Assembly: GCF_001625195.1 (NCBI RefSeq)
Contig: NC_054390.1
Span: 9,893,222-9,957,221 of the forward strand
Origin: Drechmeria coniospora
Taxonomy: Eukaryota; Ascomycota; Sordariomycetes; Hypocreales; Ophiocordycipitaceae
Length of the DNA stretch: 64,000 nt
Reading direction: 5' to 3'
Position 1 is the first letter of the stretch. Each line of letters begins with the position of its first letter. Shown piece by piece: positions 1 through 10,109 of the stretch. The position numbers and the translations under genes are program-made. Under the pieces are notes generated by a model. That model saw nothing but the letters and a program-made list of their open reading frames with translations, made no database searches and had not been told where the DNA came from.

Positions 1-1
1 C

Positions 2-296
2 GTCGAGGCGGCGGCCGACAACGTCGTCGGACGAGACCGATGGCTGCCCATCACCAGCGGCGCCGGCCATGACACGGTCAACACCAGCGGCAGGTGCCCG
101 AGCGCCATGATCTTCGTGCCGTGCAAGGACGGCGTCAGTCACCATCCGGAGGAATACTGCAGCCCGGAGCATTGGTGGGTCCCTCTCTCGAATGCCACTT
201 TTGCTGCGCTGACTCGCCTTCAGCGCCATCGGAGCTCAAACTCTCCTCGAGGCCGTTCTCAACTACGACAGGATGATGTCGGGGAACGCACTCTAG
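2..296 (+). CDS. N-carbamoyl-L-amino acid hydrolase / M20 family amidohydrolase, C-terminal end (5' partial)
   Basis: The open frame enters from the left edge and shows the C-terminal signature of the HyuC / allantoate amidohydrolase / beta-ureidopropionase branch of the M20 metallopeptidases: SGAGHD, then AMIFVPCKDGVSHHPEEY, then a final helix. These enzymes hydrolyse N-carbamoyl amides and use two divalent metals; the histidine of SGAGHD and the SH.PEEY segment belong to the conserved active-site region of the family. A 49-bp intron at 175-223 (GTGGGT...CAG, branch site GCTGAC near 208) splits a Cys codon. The second exon, 224-296, encodes the last 24 residues before TAG. Only about 81 residues are visible, so substrate and localisation cannot be judged. 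Family assignment is solid; exact substrate is not. Confidence 0.85.
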
Positions 297-1704
297 CCTT
301 TGGCTCGAAGACAAAAGGCCCTACGTTTGAACGGCATGTGGCTCGCACTCTCGAGTGCTGGCTTGTTTGGGTGCCATGGCGACGAATGGCACACGGGGCT
401 TTCGCATGTTGCGTATTCATGCTGCAAGAGCCAGGGGGTCAGTCGTGCTCGTCATGGCGTGCAGTCACGAGAGGACAGATCATGTAGTCATGATGCGTCC
501 TCCCACCGTTGCTGCATTCAGGGGTTTGCCCCTGCCGTGCTGGATGTGTCGTTACGTTTGCTTTCATCGCGGACCCCTTGCCGGCTGGCCGCTGGCTGGA
601 TAATGGCCAACTACCAGCCGGGCAGAATGGATCATGTTGTCTCGCGACCTGCTGGAAAATGTCTCGATTTTACCCCGTCGTTGCTCCGCTCGACATACTT
701 CTGTATGAATGATTCGCTCGACTTCGTACCGTTCCATACTGGGGCCGATATGCTTCCGTCAGTCGTCACCAACGTGGTGAGCCAAGTCGACGTAGGATAC
801 GGCACCACCGAGGCTGAGGAACCCCTTTGTTGTTACCCTCGCCCTCCCATTCCCATGGACATCAAAATGCGCCATGAAGGTGGTATGGAATGGATTCGGT
901 TCGGCCAGTTGGCCACCGATGACGGAACCATCTTCGAGCCATTCTTTCCCGCCGCATGGAAGGAGGGAAACAGTTGGACGATGGCACCGTGTCTATGCTG
1001 AAAGGACAATGCTTGGGTTGTTGGGAATGAGAAATGAAGAGCGTGACCAGAGCACCAAGTGTGGCATATGACTATAGTGACAATAGTGACAAGTCATGGT
1101 GAGAGGAACTGCTACTCAGAACCTTCCTCGCCATCTTTTCATACGTATCGAACGAGGGACGGGGGGCATCTGAACATGTCCATGGGCCATCTGGAGCGTG
1201 CGTAGTGTATAGGCCATCTGGAACGTGCGTAGTGTACGTGCCATCCTGGGACGTACGTAGAACGTGCGTATGACGTGAGTAGAACGTGCTTAGAACATGC
1301 TCCGGAGCAGGGAATCGAGGTGTGCCCCGGCAAGTGGATGATGCTTTACACTCGTCCGATGCTCTTCAGCGACGCAACCTGCCGTTTCAAGGGTTCCCTC
1401 CAAAGGTGAACTGGACCGATCGCAGCAAAGGCACCTCTGTTCCGGGAGGTTAGGGATGCAATTCACATTTGCCGTAGTATTGGGCAAGTTCGGTGTACAA
1501 GACTGGACCAAACTCTTGCCCAGATACCCCAATACTGGCGAGCTGATTTTGTGGGATTATTGGGGGAAGACTTAGGAAGAAAGCGTCTGCTATTTTTCTC
1601 TCGTCTGAACCGGGCTAGAGTTGCCAGTCGTATCAGCATGGTCTACTGTTAGTTTCGTTCAGTACCGGCGGGAACTTACTGGTAACTAGATTCGGCGGCT
1701 TTTG
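297..1704. other. Intergenic, no gene recognised
   Basis: About 1.4 kb between the hydrolase stop and the 3' end of the RIP gene. Open frames here have no family resemblance and overlap one another on several frames. It contains one short imperfect repeat cluster near 1184-1304. Confidence 0.6.
1184..1304. repeat. Imperfect short tandem repeat
   Basis: A roughly 25-bp unit built on GGCCATCTGGAACGTGCGTA is repeated with drift, then degrades to shorter GAACGTGCGTA-type units. Copies differ by several bases, so the array is old. Confidence 0.55.
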
Positions 1705-3543
1705 TCAGTGTTGTTTCTTGCAGCAGAATCGTCGGCGGTCAAGGATGGAACTTACAAGTTGATTGTACCCATTCCTGAAATCTCCGGCAGCCTTTGCCAG
1801 TTGTGAGGGAAGATGCTGAAATGCTCTTACGATGTCGAACGTGCTGTTTCGGAGGTCGTTATAACCATCTTCCATTGCCCCTGGAATTTCGCCGACTGCT
1901 TCTGCCAGATCACCAAGGGAGCGGGCAAAAGCGTCCAAGTTTTTGGCACTTTCGACAGTGGTGACTAACATGACGCCTCCCACGGGCACCATGATTCCCC
2001 GTAACCCTTCCCCAAGGTCTCTGGCAGACTTCTTGAACGCCTCGAGATTTTCCGCGTTGCTCAGGTCTTGCACGGCGCTTTTCACAGCCTCCGGGATTCC
2101 CTTTACCGACTCTACAAGGTCTTTGACGGACTTTCTAAAAGCCGTCACGTTTGACATGTCAAACAACCGCATGAAAGTAGGCCCGATCGAGAGTATCATG
2201 GCAGGGAGCTTTTTGATTCTATCCATGAGGGTGACGTGCTTTGAAGGCACCACCACCAGGTGAACATGATTCTGCTGCAATGGCCGAGGGCCGATTAGAA
2301 GACTGCCGAGATTAAATCCGCCATGAATCATGGGTAAACGTACCGAATGTCCCCGTGCCTCGCAGGTAACAATTGCCACGAGAATGCCCCACGTAAGACC
2401 GGTGACAAAACTAAAGCCCTCAGATAGGCCCTGTTTCTGATGCGGGCTCTTGGCCGGCCTTTTGTCGGAGTTGCAGATGCCCCTCTTTCGCTTGGACAAA
2501 GTGCATGACTCCGAAGTGACGCCCTTGAATTTTGCCTTGTCGGCCAGTTCTGGTGGTGCAGCCAGGATGACGGCTATTTGACTGTTCAGGGTTCCGTCGA
2601 GCGTTCCCATCTCCCTGTTGCGGTGATATTGCAGAGACATTTTCTTCCAGTCTGTTTCCAAGTTCACTTGCTGCCTGCGTTGTTCTAGGAGCCTACGATA
2701 TTCCGGCCTGCTTGCTTTCGAGCCACTTTCCAAATACCAGTTGGCACTGATATCCGTCGACAGCTTTCGGAACCTGATGGCTTCGCATACCATCTCGATG
2801 ATGACGATCAAACTCCTCTGTAATTTTTGCATATCCTTTCCTAAATTCTGCTTGTCCTTTGCGTTTCTGTCGTTTCCTTTGCGTATGCGTTCCGGCAGAG
2901 TAGCGACTGAGATGACGGCGTCTGCCATTCTCGCCTTGTTGAGTATGAACGAATCTCTACCATCAACTCCCGCACCAGGCAAACTTGCGGGGGGTTTCTC
3001 CAGTTGGCCGTAACTGCCATCATACGCCAATTCATGAAACTCGTCCCCGCCATATACATCCTCGACACCCATGAATTGATAGCATTCTATGCCGTCAGCG
3101 GTCTTGGCACTGTACCCGTCCAGGTAGAGGTTGTCCTTTCGGACTTTCAGTACCAGTTGGACAGTTTCGCTTTGTAGTGGAACGTCCCACCAGTCGTGAT
3201 CTGTATCCGATGGGAGAACCCAATGACTTCCGTCGCCCTTTACAGCCTTCCTCCCGACCTTGTAGCGCCATTTGTCTATAAAGTCGAGGTAATGGTCATT
3301 GGTACTCTTATCGACATCAAAAGGCCTCCTTGCAATATCGAAGTTCTTGGGTGACTGTACATTCTCGATCCGATCGGGCGGCTGAGAAGTATCGTCAGGC
3401 CCCCCTCGCTTGTCAACATAGCCCTTGATGATGCCTGCTTCTAGGCCGACCAAGGGAGGGTTTCGAGGGGTAACGACGGAGGCGGTGACCGTGAAACCGA
3501 TGAACATCACGCGTGCGAGACAGGACATCATGCTCCTGGCCAA
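1705..3543 (-). CDS. Ribosome-inactivating protein (rRNA N-glycosidase domain) with long C-terminal helical extension
   Basis: A single-exon frame of 612 residues. Residues 1-24 look like a signal peptide. Residues about 80-330 match the RIP fold (Pfam RIP, ricin A-chain/Shiga A type), which removes one adenine from the sarcin-ricin loop of large-subunit rRNA. The hallmark helix reads EMVCEAIRFR, with the catalytic Glu at 254 and Arg at 257; Trp299 fits the conserved active-site tryptophan, and a tyrosine-bearing YDGSYGQLE segment lies at 174-182. The key residues seem present, so the domain is predicted active. Residues 331-612 have no family I know: a hydrophobic stretch near 376-393, then three diverged ~35-residue helical repeats (about 466-570). 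Length is about twice that of a plain A chain and no lectin B chain is seen. The nearest neighbours are other toxin-like genes. Start chosen at the first ATG, which gives the signal peptide. The RIP call is firm; role in host attack is inference. Confidence 0.82.
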   Translation of the reverse strand: MARSMMSCLARVMFIGFTVTASVVTPRNPPLVGLEAGIIKGYVDKRGGPDDTSQPPDRIENVQSPKNFDIARRPFDVDKSTNDHYLDFIDKWRYKVGRKAVKGDGSHWVLPSDTDHDWWDVPLQSETVQLVLKVRKDNLYLDGYSAKTADGIECYQFMGVEDVYGGDEFHELAYDGSYGQLEKPPASLPGAGVDGRDSFILNKARMADAVISVATLPERIRKGNDRNAKDKQNLGKDMQKLQRSLIVIIEMVCEAIRFRKLSTDISANWYLESGSKASRPEYRRLLEQRRQQVNLETDWKKMSLQYHRNREMGTLDGTLNSQIAVILAAPPELADKAKFKGVTSESCTLSKRKRGICNSDKRPAKSPHQKQGLSEGFSFVTGLTWGILVAIVTCEARGHSVRLPMIHGGFNLGSLLIGPRPLQQNHVHLVVVPSKHVTLMDRIKKLPAMILSIGPTFMRLFDMSNVTAFRKSVKDLVESVKGIPEAVKSAVQDLSNAENLEAFKKSARDLGEGLRGIMVPVGGVMLVTTVESAKNLDAFARSLGDLAEAVGEIPGAMEDGYNDLRNSTFDIVRAFQHLPSQLAKAAGDFRNGYNQLVSSILDRRRFCCKKQH

Positions 3544-3969
3544 GCCTAAACAAGTGATGAAATTATCGAGTTGTGATTATTATTTTGCTCGCAAGTGCCG
3601 TGGTGGGTTGATGAATATTGCCGCCGCTGTCCCCAACTGTTTTGTGATGGACGAGAGCCTACATGCAGGGAGATTGCCGACAAACATGTACATGTGGTCA
3701 TGTGTTGAACCGCGAAGACTTTATACACTTACTTCTTACGCACAAGATGCATATTATGGCATTGGTCGATGAACCTTCGTCCACAATACTCTGCTGAATC
3801 GTTGTATGCCGATTTCTCGTCCTCAAATGGCCTACGTTGCCGCACGTGCAACAAAGGGCGTCGTTCATGACACGTTCATTCCTGGCACGAGACATGTCGG
3901 ACGCTGCTAGACCAATACGAAGTTAGCTTCACGGCTAGGCATGGTGTTCATCCTCAGTTAGATAGTTTG

Positions 3970-4580
3970 CATAGTGCAGTTCCTTTCTCTAGCCCAGCTG
4001 AAGTCTGCCCCTCTCCACCCGCCCCCGCCGGGTTGCTTAATGCGCTTCTCGTATTGGAGTTTACGCGCAGCAATGCCGTCGTGATTCTGTTGTCATCGGG
4101 CGATGGATGCCTCATCCTCATCAGCTTGGGTCGTGGAACTTTGCTAGGACGGGAGTATGGCCGCTGCCAGCGTCTGAGCGGTGCCTGTACCACACGCTGT
4201 ATGCCGCGCTCAAACGATTGTACAAGTATTGAGACTATTCCGCCATTACAAGTAGACTATTGTAATCGGGGTGGGGCATATTACACCCCGGAGGATCCTT
4301 CGATGCATCAAATGAGAGTCACTTGATCCTGCTCAGTGTTTGCAGCGTCTTGAGCGGGTGTGAAAGTGAGCCCATATTCATGACTACGTGGAACCACCAA
4401 CCCAGAAACTCGGTCCTGCAGCCTCGCGGCAATGATGGCAAACCAGTTTATCGCAATACAAGTTGGTGGCCAACTATCTACTCACAAGGGGCTTGACGAC
4501 AAATCCTGGAGTGTGCCAGTTCAGGGGTTAACGTACAGATGGCGTAGTCCACTGGTGGGGATTGTTGCCATTGAAACTGC
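3970..4580. repeat. Dispersed repeat, copy 1 (empty MITE site)
   Basis: Collinear by eye with 8396-9078 in the same orientation. Shared blocks include GCTTAATGCGCTTCTCGT, CCCTCTCCACCCGCC, a CATGACTACGTGG / CACGACTACGTGG pair, and the AACGTACA...ATGGCG block near 4530. The copies have diverged by many substitutions and small indels. No protein is conserved between them, so this is probably a non-coding duplication or old transposon fragment. Here the MITE insertion site of copy 2 is empty (GGGGTTAACGTACA). Confidence 0.65.
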
Positions 4581-5351
4581 AGTTTTGACATTGCACCGAG
4601 CGTTGCCACAAGGCGATGATGCACCACCGCTATATATCTTGGTCGCTGGAAGACAATGGCTGGATACTTGGCCCTACAACGATACCATTGTGTGACGGTT
4701 ACGCACCGTGTTCTACCCCCTGCAACTGTATTCAGAACGGCAACAATGTAAATCAACCATGTGTCATAGGCAGGGTTGTGATTTTGGTTTGTTATTTACT
4801 TCGCTAGTTAGTTGACGAACGAGTTAGTCTTACAATTTGCAAGGAAAACATTGCAAGTATATGGCACGGATTAGGGAATCAACCAGGCTGTTAGTAATAG
4901 CGTAATGGAACCAGTCAGTAACTCGACAAGAGTGGGATATTGCAACATATGCGACACAGTTGTAGCAGCAAGTGTGCAATTACAATGTATGGGGGACGGT
5001 TAAAAATGCGGTGCGATTATCTATGTAAGAAAAGTACGGGAAGGACAGGACTATGTATGTTCAGGAGGTAGTACCTTAATTGGTAACAACAGCGTAGATC
5101 AGCATGTAGTTGTCGGCTTGTTCTGAACAATCTATTGATCTGCGCATTCGGCGATTCCGAATAGACTGTTGGTCTGTTCGATCAGCCGCTCTGGATAATC
5201 AGTTGGTTTATTCGGTTGGCAACCTCGAATAGCCAGTTGGTCCGTGCAACTGGTTGGTAGAACTGTCAGAAAAGCGGAAATTATACAATAGAATAGCTAG
5301 AAAAATGCATTTCTTTTTCCTGCCGCGCGCTGACCGTGGATAAGGGTGGAT

Positions 5352-5756
5352 GTTACCGGCCGCTGTTAAATCGGCCTGGGAATAGACACCGTATCCCAAC
5401 AGCCTACCCGGCTTTTCACCTGGCGCCCTAGTGCCGATCAGTACATTACGAAAAAGCACGGAGAAAAACGAGCTGTACCAAACATGAAAATATTCCGTTT
5501 GCGGGACCTGGTAGGAAAATAGTTTGTGTGTGTGATGGTTTGTGTGTGTGTATATATTGACCAAGGCAAGTCGGCAGAATCACCTAGACTAGGATTAAAT
5601 AGGTCGCGTCACTGCAACCTCTTTTCCCCCCCTTCGTACCAGTTTGATTCATTGAAAGAGATCTCTTGTTACCAGTTTCCCCCAGAACTGAACCAACATT
5701 GTGCCTCTTAATAAATAGTGTGTTAAATATATCCTACTACTTAGTTTCGAATAACG
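5352..5756. mobile_element. Possible solo LTR relic
   Basis: The segment starts near TGTTACCGG/TGTTAAATCGG, contains a TATATATTGACC promoter-like box, a pyrimidine-rich stretch, an AATAAA signal near 5710 and ends near AATAACG. This order resembles U3-R-U5 of a Gypsy-type LTR. I could not find a matching target-site duplication or the canonical CA end, so the call is tentative. Confidence 0.25.
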
Positions 5757-6007
5757 TATGGGGTAATCGCGGAGGCCCCCCATATCCTTATAGGCCAATT
5801 TCTTATTAGTACAATGCTGTAATTACATGTCCGTTTCCTGCAAGTACATAATATCCTTGACTCAGCTATGTATGTGTATACAAATTATACAAATGGAACA
5901 GTACCGCTTTGATATCAATACTAATGGCGGTTATACGACATGAGCAAGTACAGATTCAGGACGAACAATACCCGAAATTGTCATGACAATATATCATACT
6001 GGACTGC

Positions 6008-7855
6008 ATGAATCTTCTTCGCGAGTTGGTCACCGACTTGGATGCGAAAGTGCCCTTGTCCTCTCTACATCAGACTCTTAAAGGTCCGAGCACAGAGACG
6101 CAAGACGATGCCAACGCGGTAGAAAAGGAAGAGGCGCAAGAAAACGGACAAGCGGATGGATCCAAGGAGACAAAGGGAAACGGCAAAGCAGGAACAGACT
6201 CGGGGGAGGAGGCGGCCCAGCCGATCCAGGGGAACGAGGACGAGGGCACCGCCGTCCGCGAACCGCATTGCAAGCGCGGGCTCGAATGCAGACCATACGG
6301 CCAAGGGGAGAGGGCGGCGGCCGGCGAAGAGTTGACAGTCGTCGTCGAAAAGGCGTCGGCCAAGCACTTTGAGACACTCGCCTCCCAGCACAAGCTCACA
6401 TCCGTCGTCGAGTCCACCTTTCAGAAATCAATACCCGAATTTCGCAAGGATACCTTGGGCTATCATAACGGCCATCCGGCCTTTGCCGAAGAGCCGTCGC
6501 TGTTGAATGGAAAGGTGCTGGCATCGGCCGGCAAGTCGCTCGCCATGATCGGCGCCGGCGCCTACGCCTACTCCGTCATGGAGGTCATGGTCAAGAATGC
6601 GAGCACCATAGACCGCGTCGCAGCCCTGACGTCTATTGTGCCGCTCGTTGGCTGCGGAGCTTCCCTTGTCGAGCACGTTGCCGAGGGCGGCACTGGCCAA
6701 GGGGAGATTCCCGAATATCTCGACAATGCCTTGTGCGCCATAGGCGATACCCTGCTCTTCACACCCCTGGCCCCCATCGGCGTCGCCATCCAGGTATCCC
6801 GCTTTCTCCTCACCCTCACCAAGGCGTTGGACGGATACATGTCGGAACCGAGCCAGGCCAAGGCGGCGCGCGACGGCGCTTGGCAGACCTTTCTTCAGGA
6901 TCACATGTACCGCAGGCTCTCCTCGGTCGAACTCGGTACGAAAGTATACAACGTCCTTGCCGTCGAGTCCCTGGTCTTGCTGTCTGAGGGCGCCCACACG
7001 ATGGGAATCCTCGAGGCGGGCCGGCAGGGAGCCCTCGACCGGACGGGGAATTTCACCGAGAAGGAACTGCTCTCTACCTTTTTCCGCAACGCCAAGGGCG
7101 AGGTCGAGAAGGGCATCTCGGACGAAATGGCCGAAGCCCAGCGTCGGGTCCTGCTCAAGCTCGTCCAAGACGCGCTCGATAAGCATGAGGCGGCCTCGCT
7201 CCGCGCGCTGGCCTCCCAGTACAATCGGGCCTTTCTCCGCGACAAGTTGGCTTCCTCGAGCGAGCGAATCAAAAGGTTTATACGCAACGATCGCTTGCCC
7301 ATGCCCAACCCCCTCGTCATCGCCTACCTCATCGGCCAGTCGACGGGAAAGACGGCAAAACTGCCACCGCTATCGCCGGCATCGCCGTCTGATGCCGACG
7401 AGGCGTTGACACCACCGAGGGCGGAGGAGAGCAGCACGGTCGGGCACCTGCATCCGCTTACGTTACACCTCGCCGACTATTTGCAGCGAAAGCAGCCTAG
7501 CCTGAGCAAGGAGGCTGCCGACGACATCATCAGGCGGCAAGCCCATGCCGTCATGGACTTTCTCCAGGGGAAAGGGGACATGGAGGATGTGGCCAAGGCG
7601 TCTCCGGAGCTCAGCTTGTCGGTCGTGCACGAGTTTTCCATTTTGGTTTCCATGAAGCTGGGACGGCTCTTTCAGTATTGGAAACCGTCGAGCACGGGCG
7701 ACTTTGCATACTTTCCGAACTCTGCTAGGGAAGGGCCGGGCATAGTCGAGTCGGCTCTGGGCGCTGCCAGGGGACTGGTTTCGGACTTTACCAAAGCCTA
7801 TTGTGGAACACCTATATTGAAGGACTTGATGCTAGGATGCGACTATTTTGGCTAG
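6008..7855 (+). CDS. Enterotoxin-associated helical protein without a recognisable catalytic domain
   Basis: Single-exon frame of 615 residues. Residues 25-110 are a Lys/Glu/Gly-rich, low-complexity linker. Residues about 168-275 hold three hydrophobic helices (170-196, 203-222, 241-273) including TSIVPLVGCGASLVEH and FTPLAPIGVAIQVSRF. From family memory this pattern occurs in the C-terminal part of heat-labile-enterotoxin-like proteins of insect- and nematode-associated fungi, where it could serve membrane insertion or translocation. The rest is predicted mainly helical. No signal peptide and no ADP-ribosyltransferase or RIP domain is visible at the N terminus, so this is either a stand-alone module, a truncated toxin that lost its first exons, or a cytoplasmic protein. 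The ATG lies just after a TATA-like, AT-rich stretch. Coding is very likely given the GC-rich codon use against AT-rich flanks; function is inference. Confidence 0.6.
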   Translation: MNLLRELVTDLDAKVPLSSLHQTLKGPSTETQDDANAVEKEEAQENGQADGSKETKGNGKAGTDSGEEAAQPIQGNEDEGTAVREPHCKRGLECRPYGQGERAAAGEELTVVVEKASAKHFETLASQHKLTSVVESTFQKSIPEFRKDTLGYHNGHPAFAEEPSLLNGKVLASAGKSLAMIGAGAYAYSVMEVMVKNASTIDRVAALTSIVPLVGCGASLVEHVAEGGTGQGEIPEYLDNALCAIGDTLLFTPLAPIGVAIQVSRFLLTLTKALDGYMSEPSQAKAARDGAWQTFLQDHMYRRLSSVELGTKVYNVLAVESLVLLSEGAHTMGILEAGRQGALDRTGNFTEKELLSTFFRNAKGEVEKGISDEMAEAQRRVLLKLVQDALDKHEAASLRALASQYNRAFLRDKLASSSERIKRFIRNDRLPMPNPLVIAYLIGQSTGKTAKLPPLSPASPSDADEALTPPRAEESSTVGHLHPLTLHLADYLQRKQPSLSKEAADDIIRRQAHAVMDFLQGKGDMEDVAKASPELSLSVVHEFSILVSMKLGRLFQYWKPSSTGDFAYFPNSAREGPGIVESALGAARGLVSDFTKAYCGTPILKDLMLGCDYFG

Positions 7856-8395
7856 AAGGGTGATTTTTGGTGTTCTATGATGGATGAAGGTGTGTATGAT
7901 TTCTTTTGCAGGACTTTTCAGCACTCTCCATATACGTTGTTAGACTTCTCTCTGTCCAATCTCTCTACTGTTTGTCCTTGAATTTTGAAACTTTCGAGAC
8001 AGAGTAGAGTCGCGGGTATATAGTCTTGACCACTAAGAAATAGCTTTAAAGATTAGAAACATTGTCATGTTGTAGGCTCGTCGAGCAGACGGTCGTGGAG
8101 GCAAGTAATTATAAACAACTTGCCTGCCTACTAAGGGTCACCTAGCAGCTACGGCCTTTCAGCGTCTGAATGCAATCACCCATAACTGTGCATTAGGTCT
8201 TAATCGTCTCGTTATCGGAGCCAGATACTACGTGCGCCGAGTTGTGTAAGTTCCATCCACATTGCCCAAGTCAATCTCCGTCCTCATCGACCTAACGCTG
8301 CGCACGAGTCGTCGACCACAGGAATTGCATTCGTACGATATGCAGCAAATATAACGGTGAAATTCTCGAGGCGAGTGGACGTGTGCGCTATGGCC

Positions 8396-9078
8396 AGGTG
8401 CAGTTGTTCTCCAGCCCAGCCGAAGTCCGGCCCTCTCCACCCGCCTGAAGGCTTGCTTAATGCGCTTCTCGTGTACGAGTATTCGCCCAGTGATGATTTT
8501 CGAGTGGAACGAGTAGCATGTCTCAAGTACGAGCAACGCGGCCGTGATCCTGTTGGAGATGGCATCACCTCGTGGAGCAGGCGTCGCGGAACATGCTCGT
8601 AGCGAGGAGGTTGGCAACTGCCCGCAAATGAGCAGTGCCGGCATTACCCTGAACCGATGCCGCGCTGAAATCAAGAGACTAGGGAATTATCCAGTTGGGG
8701 GAGTACCGCCGGGTTTCATGCACCAAATCAGAATATCTTGAAACCGTTTGGTGATGGACAGCACCTTGAGCGAGTGAAAGTGATCCATGTTCACGACTAC
8801 GTGGTGATATTACTTCTCAGGACTTTAGCTCTCCAGCTTCAGGGCTGATAACAAACAGTATACACTGACAAATATCATCTTCGTAACGTCGGCGGCTTCA
8901 CGTACATCGTGGAGTATGCCAGTCCAAGGGGCTATAGTGAGGTGGCAAAAGTGACGATTCACTTTGTAACTTGAGCTCTAACAAAATCGAATCGTCACTT
9001 TTGTCTAGTGACTGTAACGTACAAAGATAAATGGCGCAAAGTCCAGCAAGGGGGAATGATGCCGCTGAAACTTATGGT
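8396..9078. repeat. Dispersed repeat, copy 2 (carries MITE)
   Basis: Second copy of the repeat at 3970-4580, same orientation, diverged by substitutions and indels. It is longer chiefly because of the 80-bp insertion at 8935-9014. Confidence 0.65.
8935..9014. mobile_element. 80-bp MITE with TA target duplication (Tc1/mariner-pogo type)
   Basis: The insertion is flanked by TA on both sides (8933-8934 and 9015-9016). Its ends are inverted: CAAAAGTGACGATTC at 8946-8960 pairs exactly with its reverse complement at 8989-9003, and matching continues imperfectly to the termini (20 of 26 positions). Read from the right, the end begins CAGT, as in Tc1/mariner and pogo elements. The homologous position in copy 1 of the host repeat is uninterrupted (TTAACGTACA), which gives a natural empty site. 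Too short to encode a transposase; mobilised in trans if at all. Confidence 0.75.
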
Positions 9079-10109
9079 GTCGAAAAATGAACTGGGCCCA
9101 TCATCGCCACTTGGTGCATTTTCTTTCTTGGTATTCTCGTTTATACACCTGCGGAGCACTTGTTAATTATTGCGAGAATGCGACTAGATACTACTCCGTA
9201 ATACGGCCCTCCATATCGAAAACAAATGTGTCGTGGTTGCGCACCAATTTAGCCCCCCCCCCTAGTAATAGCTGCAGTTTGAACGCTGGCAGTGCAGATC
9301 ACCCATTTGCCAAAGGCACTATTTCGATCGATCAGTGCCTAGTAACTCCTCTCATGGTACTTTGTAGTATCCATGCCATGATCTACTCATGCGGGAGCGG
9401 GAGCATTTACACTTATATTCCTATATTCCTTTACCCATTTTTTCATGCAGTTAACATTGGGTGTGAAGGCATTCGACATTTTCTCACGTGCGGCTTTACA
9501 GTTTCCAAATACATAAACGCTGAACAATCTGTATGATTGGATGAAACAAGCAACTGCTTGTAGATCAATACGATTTCTCTACACACCCATCAACTTGTTT
9601 CGACTTTGTCAACATGTAGAGTTTAGGGGGCTACTAATGCCTGGCAAGCTGGAGTAAACCCGGGATAATACTGCGCCGATAAGATAGTAAATCAGCATTG
9701 GCCAAGTTAGTATATACTTGCATGAACTGTTGCTCCGCTTCTAATTTCTGCATGCTGCCACAGGCAAGATCATGACTCAATTTTGCTGCCACTAACCGAT
9801 GCAAGTTTATCCATCTCATTACTTGTACAGGCAAGCCAGCTTCCCACCTATCACATGCGGCGTATCGTATCATGGTGCACTGCAGGGCCAGGCTAAGCAT
9901 CCCGCGATGATATAGTCAAAGTCGGGCAAATTCAGAGAACTCACTTTGCCATGTCAAGAAAGGTTAGATCACGACTTAGTACTTGATATGATCTTGAAGG
10001 GAGAATCTTAGCTGAATCAGGCAGAACTTTAACTATTCTCTTACCGCAGTTGTGCGGGGGCCTCGCAATGCACGAATTCCAATGCGTCCCTTCTGGTTTC
10101 TGTGGGTAG

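Larger units (their letters stand above)
3544..6007. other. AT-rich intergenic segment with dispersed repeat and possible solo LTR
   Basis: 2.5 kb between the RIP gene (its start is at 3543) and the helical toxin-like gene. No credible coding frame. It holds copy 1 of a ~0.6 kb dispersed repeat (3970-4580) and a possible LTR relic (about 5350-5760). The RIP promoter must lie in the first few hundred bases. Confidence 0.6.
7856..10109. other. AT-rich intergenic segment with dispersed repeat and MITE
   Basis: 2.25 kb without a recognised gene. It contains copy 2 of the dispersed repeat (8396-9078) and the MITE inside it. Upstream exons of the following gene should lie in 9100-10109 if that gene has a toxin domain, but I found no recognisable one. 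Confidence 0.55.

Noticed and set aside
9634..9900. 88-residue minus-strand frame (LANADLLSYRRSIIPGLLQLARH at its end)
   Set aside because: It looks mildly protein-like, but has no recognised family, no supported splice partner, and lies in AT-rich DNA beside a plus-strand gene. Left out for lack of support.
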